9,281 bases of DNA from Acidobacteriota bacterium (GTDB lineage Bacteria > Acidobacteriota > Blastocatellia > Pyrinomonadales > Pyrinomonadaceae): NCBI GenBank assembly GCA_003222935.1, contig QHXL01000145.1:1-9281 (forward strand), read 5' to 3'. Shown here piece after piece: positions 1 through 7,389 of the stretch (its first letter is position 1; every line of letters starts with the position of its first letter). Below the pieces are notes generated by a model that saw nothing but the letters and a program-made list of their open reading frames with translations, searched no databases and was not told where the DNA came from. The translations under genes were made by a program, and so were the position numbers.

Positions 1-1448
1 ATTTCGATCAGATTGATGCGAAGAGGGTCATCTTCTGGTAAACGACGCAAGGTGAGATCGCTGTATCCACCGATTGCGGTTAACAGGTTATTGAAATCGT
101 GCGCCACTCCGCCAGCCAGTTGACCAATCGCTTCAAGTTTTTGCGACTGCTGCAGCTGCATCTGACTGTTGTAAAGCGCCCGCTGGGCTTTCTTGTGCTC
201 GGTCACGTCGTTAACCAGGACGAGGCCGGCTTTCCGATTTGCAAAGTCGATGACGTTCGCCGTCAGCTCCACGTTAATTGTTTCACCATCGGACTTGCGG
301 TGTAACCATTCACCAAGCTGACACAGTCCATCAATTTTTTTCAGTTCGGCAATAAGCGGAACATCCGCGTGCAGGTGAATCGCATCGACTGTCGTCGAAA
401 GGAAGCGGTCGTGAGAATATCCATAGTGTTTGACGGCGGCTTCATTTACCGCTAGAAACGCCAACGTCTTCAGATCGTAAACCCACATCGGTTGTGGGTT
501 GCTCTCAAACAAACTGCGGTATTGTTCTTCCGATGTTCGCAGCGCGTCTTCATGACGTTTACGTGCAGTGATGTCTCGCGCACTGCCTTGAACTCCAATT
601 GCCTTACCGCCTTCAAACAACGTGCGCGAACTAATCTCGATCAGTACGCGGCGTCCGCCCTTCGAGATAATTTCAAGTTCGTAAGCAGTCGCGACGTCGC
701 CGGATGCTTTTTGCGTCAACATCTTCTTCGCAACCGGCAAGTATTCCGGAGCCACGACTCGTGTGAAGTTCGACTTCAACGCCTCGGCACGAGTAAATTC
801 TGTGAGCAGCTCACCGGCCGCGTTCAGGGAGGTGAAATTACCTTCAAGATCACAGGTGAACACTGTATCGCGAGCGTTTTCAAACAAATTGCGAAAGCGT
901 TCTTCGCTCTCCCGCACAGCAACTTCAGCATTCCGACGTTCCGAGAGATCTCGCGCCGTACCCTGGACACCAACGGGGATTCCGTTCTCATAGACCAATC
1001 GACTACTGACTTCCACGGGAACGCGAGTTCCGTCTTTTCGAATGGCGTCAACCTCGTAGATCGTCTGGGCGTGGTCTGCTAGTTTCTGCTTTAGACTTTC
1101 ACCAATTTGTTCAAACTGCGAATGCGGCACAACATCAAACACCGTCTTGCCCAGGATCTCTTCGCGTGAGTAACCGAGAAGATCCTCGCCTGCTTTGTTG
1201 ACCATGAGATAACTTCCACTCAGGTCGTGCACATACATCGCGTCTTTATTATTTTCAAAAAAGTCGCGGTAAAGAATTTCGCTCTTCCTGAGACTGTCCT
1301 GTTCACGAATCAGCGCTAGAAATGCATCTTGAATCTCTTCGGCGTCATTGTTTGCGATTCGCAAAGGCAACTTTGCTTTTGTGGGTTGTAACGACCGCTT
1401 AACGTTTTCGCGGCTGGGTTCCTGCTTTTTTTCTTCGGGTCGGGTCAT
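1..1448 (-). CDS. PAS-domain sensor histidine kinase (HisKA type), 3' end cut by window edge
   Basis: This is a cytoplasmic sensor histidine kinase; 482 codons are visible before the window ends. Translation from the ATG at 1448 gives a charged N-terminus (about 1-50) with no signal peptide or membrane segment. Three PAS/PAC units follow, at about 52-172, 178-300 and 304-425. The first two close with T/SARD(L/I) followed by a basic linker, the third with [10 protein letters not shown]. Their starts carry SEE-F/Y-R-LFE signatures, which link PAS units through signalling helices. The HisKA helix begins near 437, and its H-box is [11 protein letters not shown] with phosphoacceptor His450 (bases 99-101). 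The [11 protein letters not shown] form is typical of PAS kinases that often end in a C-terminal receiver (hybrid kinases). The HATPase domain and any receiver lie outside the window, so hybrid status is unknown. The start overlaps the upstream receiver gene as ATGA, which indicates translational coupling. The ligands of the PAS domains cannot be inferred. Confidence 0.95.
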   Translation of the reverse strand, partial: MTRPEEKKQEPSRENVKRSLQPTKAKLPLRIANNDAEEIQDAFLALIREQDSLRKSEILYRDFFENNKDAMYVHDLSGSYLMVNKAGEDLLGYSREEILGKTVFDVVPHSQFEQIGESLKQKLADHAQTIYEVDAIRKDGTRVPVEVSSRLVYENGIPVGVQGTARDLSERRNAEVAVRESEERFRNLFENARDTVFTCDLEGNFTSLNAAGELLTEFTRAEALKSNFTRVVAPEYLPVAKKMLTQKASGDVATAYELEIISKGGRRVLIEISSRTLFEGGKAIGVQGSARDITARKRHEDALRTSEEQYRSLFESNPQPMWVYDLKTLAFLAVNEAAVKHYGYSHDRFLSTTVDAIHLHADVPLIAELKKIDGLCQLGEWLHRKSDGETINVELTANVIDFANRKAGLVLVNDVTEHKKAQRALYNSQMQLQQSQKLEAIGQLAGGVAHDFNNLLTAIGGYSDLTLRRLPEDDPLRINLIE

Positions 1449-1864
1449 TGCTTACTTACCAAGCCTTCAATGAGCATTAGTAACGACTTGGCTTCCGTTG
1501 ACTTACAAAGGAAATAGTCGGCGCCTAATTCGGCACAACGCTGCCTGTACTGCGAATCGGATTGATTGGTGAAGATGACAAACCTGATTGAAGGATTGAC
1601 TCTCTTTGTCGCCTGAAGTACCTCGATGCCGTTGCCATCGCTTAGTTGCAGATCGAGTACTACCAGATTGGGACTCAGTTCGTGAATTGCTCGGTAAGCA
1701 TCAGCAACACCATGTGCTAGCCCAACGACAGTTAGACCAGCGACGGTTTTGAGCATGTCTGCCAATCTCAGTCGTAAGCCAGGGGAATCGTCGACAATCA
1801 AAACCTTAAGATTGTTCCACTTGCTTCGGCTAATCTCGTCTCCAATATGGGTGATGGGCCACAT
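1445..1864 (-). CDS. Stand-alone receiver-domain (CheY/Spo0F-like) response regulator
   Basis: This 139-residue protein consists of one receiver (REC) domain and nothing else. It should accept phosphate from a histidine kinase and pass it on, or act by protein contact. The acidic pair is Asp25-Asp26 (VLIVDDSPG), the phosphoacceptor is Asp71 ([12 protein letters not shown]), the switch threonine is Thr99 (FTNQSDS) and the conserved lysine is Lys121 (FLCKST). All the expected active-site residues are present, so it should be phosphorylatable. About 18 extra residues precede the first beta strand. An in-frame TGA directly precedes the ATG, so no longer start is possible. No DNA-binding or enzymatic output domain follows; the stop overlaps the ATG of the next kinase as ATGA. 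That coupling makes the PAS kinase its most likely partner. A role as a phosphorelay intermediate or as a sink is equally consistent with the sequence. Confidence 0.93.
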   Translation of the reverse strand: MWPITHIGDEISRSKWNNLKVLIVDDSPGLRLRLADMLKTVAGLTVVGLAHGVADAYRAIHELSPNLVVLDLQLSDGNGIEVLQATKRVNPSIRFVIFTNQSDSQYRQRCAELGADYFLCKSTEAKSLLMLIEGLVSKQ

Positions 1865-1880
1865 TCAGTTCATTGACTCC
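1862..1880 (-). promoter_or_regulatory. GGAG site with two-codon minimal ORF before the receiver gene
   Basis: Read on the minus strand, GGAG (1880-1877) is followed 3 bases later by ATG AAC TGA and then immediately by the ATG of the receiver gene. GGAG lies 12 bases from the annotated start, a long spacing. The start is nonetheless fixed because the TGA is in frame directly upstream of it. This may be an ordinary but loose ribosome binding site. It could also be a Met-Asn-stop mini-ORF from which ribosomes re-initiate. Confidence 0.35.
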
Positions 1881-1995
1881 GATTACGCGCGGTTGATCGT
1901 TTACCAGGTTATTCGGGGAGTTGTTTCACGCACCTGGCTTGCGATTACAACATTCAGATTAGTGATGCCGAGTGGAGCAACTCTTTTCTGGGAAG

Positions 1996-2026
1996 CGACC
2001 TCGACGTGGGGGTGACGTCGAGGTCG
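1996..2026. repeat. Perfect 12-bp inverted repeat with 7-nt loop (strong hairpin or operator)
   Basis: The arms CGACCTCGACGT (1996-2007) and ACGTCGAGGTCG (2015-2026) are exactly complementary around a GGGGGTG loop. On the minus strand, the T-run (from plus-strand AAAAAA at 2035-2040) comes before the stem rather than after it. It therefore does not look like a standard intrinsic terminator for the minus-strand genes. It sits about 130 bases upstream of the receiver start, so it may be a leader RNA hairpin or a dimeric regulator site. Confidence 0.7.
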
Positions 2027-2399
2027 AGAAAGTCAAAAAACACCTCGTGTTGTTTGATCCTTCCTACGCACACTTCACTGGAATGGGACCTTGAGTGGGA
2101 AGATACAGTTCGATTCGGGAGGTGGGTATCAGTCTAATAATGATTAATTCGTCGGGGAAATATTGAGTGGCTGTAGTGATTTCGACTACACGCAGGAGAG
2201 CCTCAGGTCTCGACACCAGCGCATTTACGCGGGTGATACTTCACTTTCGACCTAGAACATTCAGCTTTGAGCGTCCTTGGACACCACCGGTTTTACGCCG
2301 GTCGTATTTCAATTTCTACCTATGTCATCGAACTTGGGAGGTCGTGGACGCTTAGTTCCAAACGATGAGGGTCGTTTGTGCTTGTAGGTCGAAATCGAG

Positions 2400-2428
2400 G
2401 GACCACCCTCGTCAAGCCGGTGGAGTCC
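2400..2428 (-). terminator. Weak hairpin just downstream of the NarL-type regulator gene
   Basis: GGACCACC (2400-2407) can pair with GGTGG-AG-TCC (2419-2428), giving 5 + 3 base pairs with a 2-base bulge and an 11-base loop. It begins a few bases past the regulator's TAG stop, where a terminator would be expected. There is no real U-tract after it on the minus strand (TCGATTTCG), so intrinsic termination is doubtful. Confidence 0.25.
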
Positions 2429-2431
2429 AGT

Positions 2432-3055
2432 CTACTCAACCAGACCATTCTTAATCGCGTAGTGAGTTAGTTCAGCGTTTGTACTCATTTGCATTTTATC
2501 CAGGATCCGACGTCGATATGTGCTGATCGTCTTGTCGCTCAGGCTAAGCGACCCGGCGATTTCGCCTACTGTTCGGCCCGAAGCAATCAGGCAGAGTACT
2601 TCCAGTTCGCGATCCGAGAGTTGTTCGTGAGGCAGCTTTTCGGACGAACTTAAGTCGAAGACCATCCTTTCGGCCATTGAAGGACTAATGTATCGACCGC
2701 CTTTGATGACCTTCAAAACAGCATCGCGCAAGTCGTCGCGCGAACTTGCCTTGCTTATGTAACCCGAGGCGCCTGCCTTGAAAGCGCGCATCGCATACTG
2801 ATCCTCAGCGTGCATACTTAGCATTAACACCGGCAGCTTCGGTTTCATTTGTTTGATTTCTTTTAAGACCTCGAGTCCACTCCGACCCGACAACGAAATA
2901 TCGAGGATCGCGATGTCCCAGTCTCTTTCGCGAATCAGATTAACTGCTTCGGAGCCACTGCGCGCATCGCCGAATTCCGCAACATCGGACGCGAAGAGCC
3001 CCTTTACGCCGTCGCGCACAACCTCGTGATCGTCAATGGTCAGTATCCTATGCAA
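2432..3055 (-). CDS. NarL/LuxR-family response regulator
   Basis: This 207-residue DNA-binding response regulator has the usual NarL-family length and layout. The receiver spans about 1-118, with acidic pair Asp8-Asp9 (LTIDDHEVV), phosphoacceptor Asp52 (IAILDISLSGRSG), Ser80 in the switch position (LMLSMHAED) and Lys102 (YISKAS). The LuxR/GerE-type helix-turn-helix spans about 145-205. It opens with LSDRELEVLCLIASG, and the recognition region is SDKTISTYRRRILDKM. The start appears to be TTG at 3055, since no ATG or GTG lies in frame between the upstream TGA and the conserved strand. A GAAGAG ribosome-site-like sequence lies 4 bases before the TTG, inside the end of the kinase gene. The genes overlap by 8 bp, which implies coupled translation and makes the upstream HPK7 kinase its cognate partner, the standard pairing for this family. 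Target promoters are unknown; its own operon and the GH28 gene are guesses. Confidence 0.95.
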   Translation of the reverse strand: MHRILTIDDHEVVRDGVKGLFASDVAEFGDARSGSEAVNLIRERDWDIAILDISLSGRSGLEVLKEIKQMKPKLPVLMLSMHAEDQYAMRAFKAGASGYISKASSRDDLRDAVLKVIKGGRYISPSMAERMVFDLSSSEKLPHEQLSDRELEVLCLIASGRTVGEIAGSLSLSDKTISTYRRRILDKMQMSTNAELTHYAIKNGLVE

Positions 3056-6000
3056 TCGACTCTTCGGAACCTGTACTCAACGGAATGCGAACCACGACCG
3101 TGGTGCCTTCCCCTCTTGAGCCGGAGATTTTCACGCCGCCACCAACTAGCAACGCTCGCTCTTTCATTCCCAATAGACCAAGGGAACGGGTGTTTCGCTG
3201 CTCGTCGTCGGTAATACCGCGGCCGTCGTCCTTTACCTCTAGCTGCAAAAGATCGTCAACTTCCCAGAGCTTGACATAAATATTATTGGCATGCGAGTGA
3301 CGAAGTACGTTTGTCAGCACTTCCTGAAAAATTCGAAACACAGCAGTAGCACCTTCAAGTGTAACCCGAGCACTTTCAAGATCGGTGGTCCAATGAACGA
3401 AGACGCCCGTCCGCTTCTGAAACTGTTGCGCCTGCCACTCAATAGCGGCAACGAGTCCCAGATCGTCGAGTACACCTGGGCGCAGTTCTGAAGAGATACG
3501 CCTTACGGTATTTATGGTCGACTCAATGAGTCCGGTCATCGTGCCGATACGTTTCCGAACATCGGACAGTGTCGGGTCACCGTTCGCGGTCATCAATCGT
3601 GTCTCGATCCCTTCGAGATCCCACTTAAGACCAGTTAGTGCACCACCGAGTTCGTCGTGTATTTCCCGAGCGATGCGAGTGCCTTCCTCTTCGCGAGTTG
3701 AATGCATTTTCGCCGACAGCGCCCGCAGTTGTTCTTCGGACACTTTCAGTGCACGCTCCGCACGCTTGCGTTCGGTGATGTCGGTCTGCACCGTCAGAAC
3801 AGATGGAGATTCATCATCGAGATTCGGGATCAATGTGGCCCGAATTTCGATGTCGAACCGCGTTTTATCCCGACGCATAGCGGTATACTCAAAAACCGCC
3901 AAATTGCCACTTCTCTTCATATTTTCTAGCAATAACTGAACACGCTGACGGTCTTCGAGAGCGACAAAATCGTAGAAGCTGGAACCAGTCAGATCCTGTG
4001 CCTCGTTAAATCCGAATAGTGTGGCTCCCCGTTCATTCGTCATGATCAGATTCAAATCCGAATCGAAAACTCCCACGGCGTCGGGCGCCGTTTCAAACAA
4101 GGTGCGATAGCGCTCCTCACTTTGTTGTAAGTCTTCTTCAGCACGCTTACGAGATGTAATGTCGAATGTTGTTGCGAGCACCGCTTGCTCGCCACGAAAC
4201 ATAGTGCGCGCGGCGCTAACGTCCATCCATCGCTCTTCGCCATCCTTGGTTAGAATTTTGTCTTCGTGACGCGAAAGAATGTTTGAGCCCAGGTCTCGTT
4301 GCTCTACTCGCTCCTGAACCCGCTGACGAAACGATGGATGAATAAGAGCGTAAAGGTTCATCCCCAGGAGTTCATCACGAGAATATCCCGTCAACTGTTC
4401 GGCAGTCGGATTCACGTAAACAAACTTTGCGTCTCTATAAATATAGATACCAGCGGACGCAGTCTCAGTTAGTGTTCGAAAAGCTTCTTCACTTTGCTGC
4501 AACGCTTCCTGCGCGTAGCGTCGCGTCAGCCCCGAGCTAATCATTTCCGCGACCGAGTTGAGGAGGTTCTGCTCCTCGGGCATGAAGGGGGTTGTTGGCG
4601 AAGATTGACCCGCTTCCAAATACACCACTTCAACTTCACCTTTTATGTTGGCCGCCGAAAACTCGACCTTTTGTGACCAGGTAGTTGACTGAAAGGAAGG
4701 CGTAATGAACTCCATGTCGCCAAATTTAATACGGGCTGCAGCAACTTCCGGATACTGCCAGGCTGCCGGAAGCAAGGAGACGATATTCTGCAAGAGTTCT
4801 GTCACACTCTTGCTTTCGTCCTGCAGGATGCGAGCGGTCTGGTGGAGTGCAGTGAGTTCTTTTACCCTCTCGCCGAGGTCGTGAATGAGGTTGCGCTTCT
4901 CTACCTCAACCGACCTGCGCTCCGTCATATCGTTGGCTGCCCAGAGATAACACGGTTCACCGTCGAAATCGACGAGGGCGGCAGAGGCAAGTACAAAGCG
5001 TCTATTGCCGTCTTTTGTCTTGATAACAAATTCCAGAGAGCGAACCGGCTGACGTTCCTTGATAACATCTCGAATGCGGTTCCGATCTTCTTCATCCAAC
5101 CAGGCATCGACGTCATAGAGAACCTGGTTGACTGTTTCGTCGCGAGAGTAACCGGTCTCCCTGATCCAACAATCATTGACGGCGAGAATCACACCGTCTG
5201 ACATTCTGACAATCCCCATTCGGTATGGACTCAAGTTAAAAATCTTCGCGAATCGCTCTTCTGAAGAGCGCAGCGCCTGTTCGGCACGTTTGCGTTCCGT
5301 GATCACCTGGGTAAATAGAATTAACCCGCCTACACTGCCGTCCGCTTTTCGCCAGGGCAGACTCTCCCATTGCAACCAGCCCTGGCTGCCATCAGGTTCG
5401 ATGTAAGGATCCTCAGCACTGCTTTCAATTGCACCGTTCAGAATACGTCGATGCACCTGTTTCCATCGGTCGGGTATGTTTGGGAAAAGGTCGTAGTGAC
5501 GCTTTCCAATTATTTCTTGCCCTTCAAGGTGATAGTCAGTGAGAAAGCGATCGCTAACCTGGAGATAACGCATATCGTTATCAAACATCGCGATTGCCGC
5601 CGGTGTGTGTTTGACAAACAGTCGGAGTAATTCTTCATTTGCCTTGAAGGCCAATTCAACCTGGCGCCGCGTGGTAATGTCTAACAATACCGAGAGGATG
5701 CAAGGCTCGCCGTCGACTTCAATTTGTTCCGCGGAATATTCGCAAACGACGACCTCTCCTTGTTTTTTGCGAAAGTGCAACTCGCGACTGCGTACTGAAC
5801 CATACTCCGCCAGTTCGTTCCGCATTTTCTGACGCTCATCCAGATCGAGCCACATATTCAGTTCGATCGTCGATTTACCAATCAGCTCCTGCTTCTTTGA
5901 GTAACCGAGGAACGACATTGCCGCCTGGTTGACTTCGATAAACGTACCTTCGTCATGAGTCGTCACTGCGAGGCCGACCGGACTGGATCTGAATGCGCGC

Positions 6001-7199
6001 GCAAACTTCTCTTCAGAGCGCGCGACAAGATTCTCTGCCCGACGTCGATCAGTAATGTCGTAAGCAGTCGCGCGACTCATCACAAAGTTTCCCTGTGAGT
6101 CTTTTGAAGACGTAGCGCTTAGCAATATGTTCCGGCTCGTACCATCCTTCGAAACCAGTTGATACTCGACGTCCTTCACTGATCCCAGCGATCTAAAAAG
6201 GTCATACTTCTCCTCAAAATAATCGCGTTGTTCAGGAGCGACTACATCACTGAATCTGAGCTTGCCAACCACCTCGTCTCGTGTGTAACCCAACCACTCA
6301 AGCTCCGTGTCGTTGATCTGAACGAAAACTCCGTTGCTATCGAGTGAGTGGTAGCCACACGGAGCATTGTTATAGAGGTCGCGAACCTGTCCGGCGTATT
6401 TCTGAAGTTCTTCCTGCGCTTTTTTGCGCTCGGTTACGTCTTTGGCAATTCCTGCAATACGTTCGACTTTACCATCTGCATTCTTTACTGGAAACGCGCG
6501 ATCCGAAATCCATCGAATCGTTCCATCGCGGATAATTCGGTACTCCAGGCTGAAGCCGTTGGACCGTTCAGCAATAATCCGACGTGCAACCCAATCCCGA
6601 TCTTCAGGATGAACGGCATCTAGAAAGGAGTAGGGCTCGTCGTGCAGACTCGCCGTCGAGCGACCCCAGACTCGTTCGTAGGCAGGACTGACGTAAAGCA
6701 CCTTGCCGTAGTCCGGGGTCATAAGCCACAACACGTCGTCGATATTTTCAGTCAACTGTCGAAAGCGAGTCTCTGTTTCACGTAAAGCTGACGCTGCTTG
6801 CTCTTGCTCTGCAACTTTCTCCTGTAGCTTCGCATTCAATTGAAGCAACCGGGCAAGTTCACGTTGTAGTTCCTCACGCTTGTCTCGTAGGTGAACTGAC
6901 GACTTCACAAAAGCCGCAGTTAACGAATCAAACTCAGCGGAGTAGCTAAAACGAGGTGGTGAACTATCGGGTGGTGAACTTTCAAGCCAGGATTTCAGGG
7001 AAGAGAGGCGTCGAACGATCAAAAGCCGTAGCACGATGTACAAAACAATTAAGAGTGTCACGAGCATCAACAAAAGCTTTAGCGTCTCTCTTTGTTTGAA
7101 AATATTGAATTCGATAAGGCTGAAGACAGTGAATACCGCGACGACCGACACGACGACGGGCAATAAAATTTGAGGAACTATTGAACGAAAGGGTTTCAT
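3048..7199 (-). CDS. Membrane-anchored sensor histidine kinase with seven PAS domains and a GAF-like domain (HPK7 type)
   Basis: This 1383-residue kinase is far longer than a typical NarX-like kinase. Two hydrophobic segments lie at about 8-31 and 42-62, separated by only about ten residues, so there is no periplasmic sensor domain. A coiled coil covers about 100-145. PAS/PAC units sit near 144-258 (PAS_3 style, ending AGIAKDVTERKK), 268-388, 396-512, 522-638, 646-762, 904-1020 and 1026-1146. A GAF-like domain lies near 775-895 and opens with GERVKELTALHQTAR. The core is HisKA_3 with phosphoacceptor His1181 (REIHDELGGALTGL). The HATPase has N-box Asn1297 (EVLTNVLRHSHAN), DDGRGI near 1324-1329 and GLLGMKERA near 1341-1349. 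No LOV-type GxNCRFLQ motif is seen, so the signals are unknown. I chose the ATG at 7199 because MKPF begins a normal membrane-protein N-terminus; a GTG at 7268 would add a Cys/Ser-rich, non-conserved-looking extension. No clear ribosome site precedes the ATG. The gene overlaps the NarL-type regulator. Confidence 0.95.
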   Translation of the reverse strand: MKPFRSIVPQILLPVVVSVVAVFTVFSLIEFNIFKQRETLKLLLMLVTLLIVLYIVLRLLIVRRLSSLKSWLESSPPDSSPPRFSYSAEFDSLTAAFVKSSVHLRDKREELQRELARLLQLNAKLQEKVAEQEQAASALRETETRFRQLTENIDDVLWLMTPDYGKVLYVSPAYERVWGRSTASLHDEPYSFLDAVHPEDRDWVARRIIAERSNGFSLEYRIIRDGTIRWISDRAFPVKNADGKVERIAGIAKDVTERKKAQEELQKYAGQVRDLYNNAPCGYHSLDSNGVFVQINDTELEWLGYTRDEVVGKLRFSDVVAPEQRDYFEEKYDLFRSLGSVKDVEYQLVSKDGTSRNILLSATSSKDSQGNFVMSRATAYDITDRRRAENLVARSEEKFARAFRSSPVGLAVTTHDEGTFIEVNQAAMSFLGYSKKQELIGKSTIELNMWLDLDERQKMRNELAEYGSVRSRELHFRKKQGEVVVCEYSAEQIEVDGEPCILSVLLDITTRRQVELAFKANEELLRLFVKHTPAAIAMFDNDMRYLQVSDRFLTDYHLEGQEIIGKRHYDLFPNIPDRWKQVHRRILNGAIESSAEDPYIEPDGSQGWLQWESLPWRKADGSVGGLILFTQVITERKRAEQALRSSEERFAKIFNLSPYRMGIVRMSDGVILAVNDCWIRETGYSRDETVNQVLYDVDAWLDEEDRNRIRDVIKERQPVRSLEFVIKTKDGNRRFVLASAALVDFDGEPCYLWAANDMTERRSVEVEKRNLIHDLGERVKELTALHQTARILQDESKSVTELLQNIVSLLPAAWQYPEVAAARIKFGDMEFITPSFQSTTWSQKVEFSAANIKGEVEVVYLEAGQSSPTTPFMPEEQNLLNSVAEMISSGLTRRYAQEALQQSEEAFRTLTETASAGIYIYRDAKFVYVNPTAEQLTGYSRDELLGMNLYALIHPSFRQRVQERVEQRDLGSNILSRHEDKILTKDGEERWMDVSAARTMFRGEQAVLATTFDITSRKRAEEDLQQSEERYRTLFETAPDAVGVFDSDLNLIMTNERGATLFGFNEAQDLTGSSFYDFVALEDRQRVQLLLENMKRSGNLAVFEYTAMRRDKTRFDIEIRATLIPNLDDESPSVLTVQTDITERKRAERALKVSEEQLRALSAKMHSTREEEGTRIAREIHDELGGALTGLKWDLEGIETRLMTANGDPTLSDVRKRIGTMTGLIESTINTVRRISSELRPGVLDDLGLVAAIEWQAQQFQKRTGVFVHWTTDLESARVTLEGATAVFRIFQEVLTNVLRHSHANNIYVKLWEVDDLLQLEVKDDGRGITDDEQRNTRSLGLLGMKERALLVGGGVKISGSRGEGTTVVVRIPLSTGSEESIA

Positions 7200-7279
7200 A
7201 TGACTATTGCGATGGGTATCGATCTGGGTTGAGGAGAAAAGGATGCAGGAAGAAAAGTGACAACACACCCAATCCCATG

Positions 7280-7298
7280 GGAATAGGAAAGGAATAGG
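7280..7298. repeat. GGAATAGG direct repeat, 11-bp phased
   Basis: GGAATAGG occurs at 7280-7287 and again at 7291-7298, separated by AAA, so the repeat period is 11 bp, close to one DNA turn. A 10-bp palindrome TCCCATGGGA (7273-7282) overlaps the first copy. Same-face half-sites like this are typical of tandem regulator binding. The copies lie about 80-100 bp upstream of the kinase start codon. Confidence 0.45.
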
Positions 7299-7320
7299 CT
7301 GACACGAGGTCGATGGCTGG

Positions 7321-7352
7321 GCTTCATACTTCTATTTGAAGCTTTCGAGCTT
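7321..7352. repeat. Two overlapping, mutually exclusive small hairpins
   Basis: GCTTCA (7321-7326) is complementary to TGAAGC (7337-7342). AAGCT (7339-7343) is complementary to AGCTT (7348-7352) across a 4-base loop. The shared bases mean that only one hairpin can form at a time. If transcribed in the kinase leader, this could be a small structural switch, but stems of 5-6 bp also arise by chance. Confidence 0.3.
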
Positions 7353-7389
7353 GGGGCCCGGCCCGTCGCGGTCACTTTTCAGATTGTTG

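Larger units (their letters stand above)
1865..2431. other. 567-bp spacer between the two two-component cassettes, apparently non-coding
   Basis: I find no convincing gene on either strand here. The only reading frames of some length are a plus-strand frame antisense to the receiver gene's start and a 62-codon GTG-start frame (2167-2355) with low-complexity, protein-unlike sequence. The stretch holds a 12-bp-stem inverted repeat (1996-2026) and a weak hairpin just after the NarL-type regulator (2400-2428). It also has an AT-rich patch near 2135-2165 and three copies of a TTTCGAC(C)TA-like motif. The promoter for the receiver/kinase pair probably lies here, but I could not pick convincing -35/-10 boxes. 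A small RNA cannot be excluded. Confidence 0.6.

Noticed and set aside
492..1082. 196-codon plus-strand open frame
   Set aside because: It is antisense to the PAS kinase, whose minus-strand reading gives continuous PAS and HisKA motifs; the plus-strand product resembles no family.
1749..2015. 88-codon plus-strand frame spanning the receiver start and spacer
   Set aside because: It is antisense to the conserved receiver N-terminus for half its length and has no recognisable domain or ribosome site.
2015..2040. TTGACT on the minus strand (2036-2031) as a -35 box
   Set aside because: No acceptable -10 sequence lies 15-19 bases downstream; that stretch is the G/C-rich hairpin.
2167..2355. 62-codon plus-strand frame in the spacer
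   Set aside because: GTG start, no ribosome site, Arg/Thr/Phe-rich sequence with no family resemblance; such frames arise by chance at this length.
3514..3939. 141-codon plus-strand frame inside the large kinase
   Set aside because: It is Ser/Arg-rich and antisense to a PAS and HisKA_3 region with strong motifs; a shadow frame.
3750..6450. Scattered similar DNA stretches (GCACGC/TTTGCGTTCSGTGAT-like) resembling a repeat array
   Set aside because: They encode the recurring T-E-R-K-R-A-E linkers after each PAS domain; they are diverged coding repeats at PAS-length spacing, not CRISPR or a mobile repeat.
3048..7199. LOV-type flavin photosensor among the PAS domains
   Set aside because: No GxNCRFLQ-like cysteine motif is visible in any of the seven PAS units.
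7200..7268. GTG-initiated 23-residue N-terminal extension of the large kinase
   Set aside because: The extension is Cys/Ser-rich, starts with GTG without a ribosome site, and precedes a normal basic-plus-hydrophobic membrane N-terminus beginning at the ATG at 7199.
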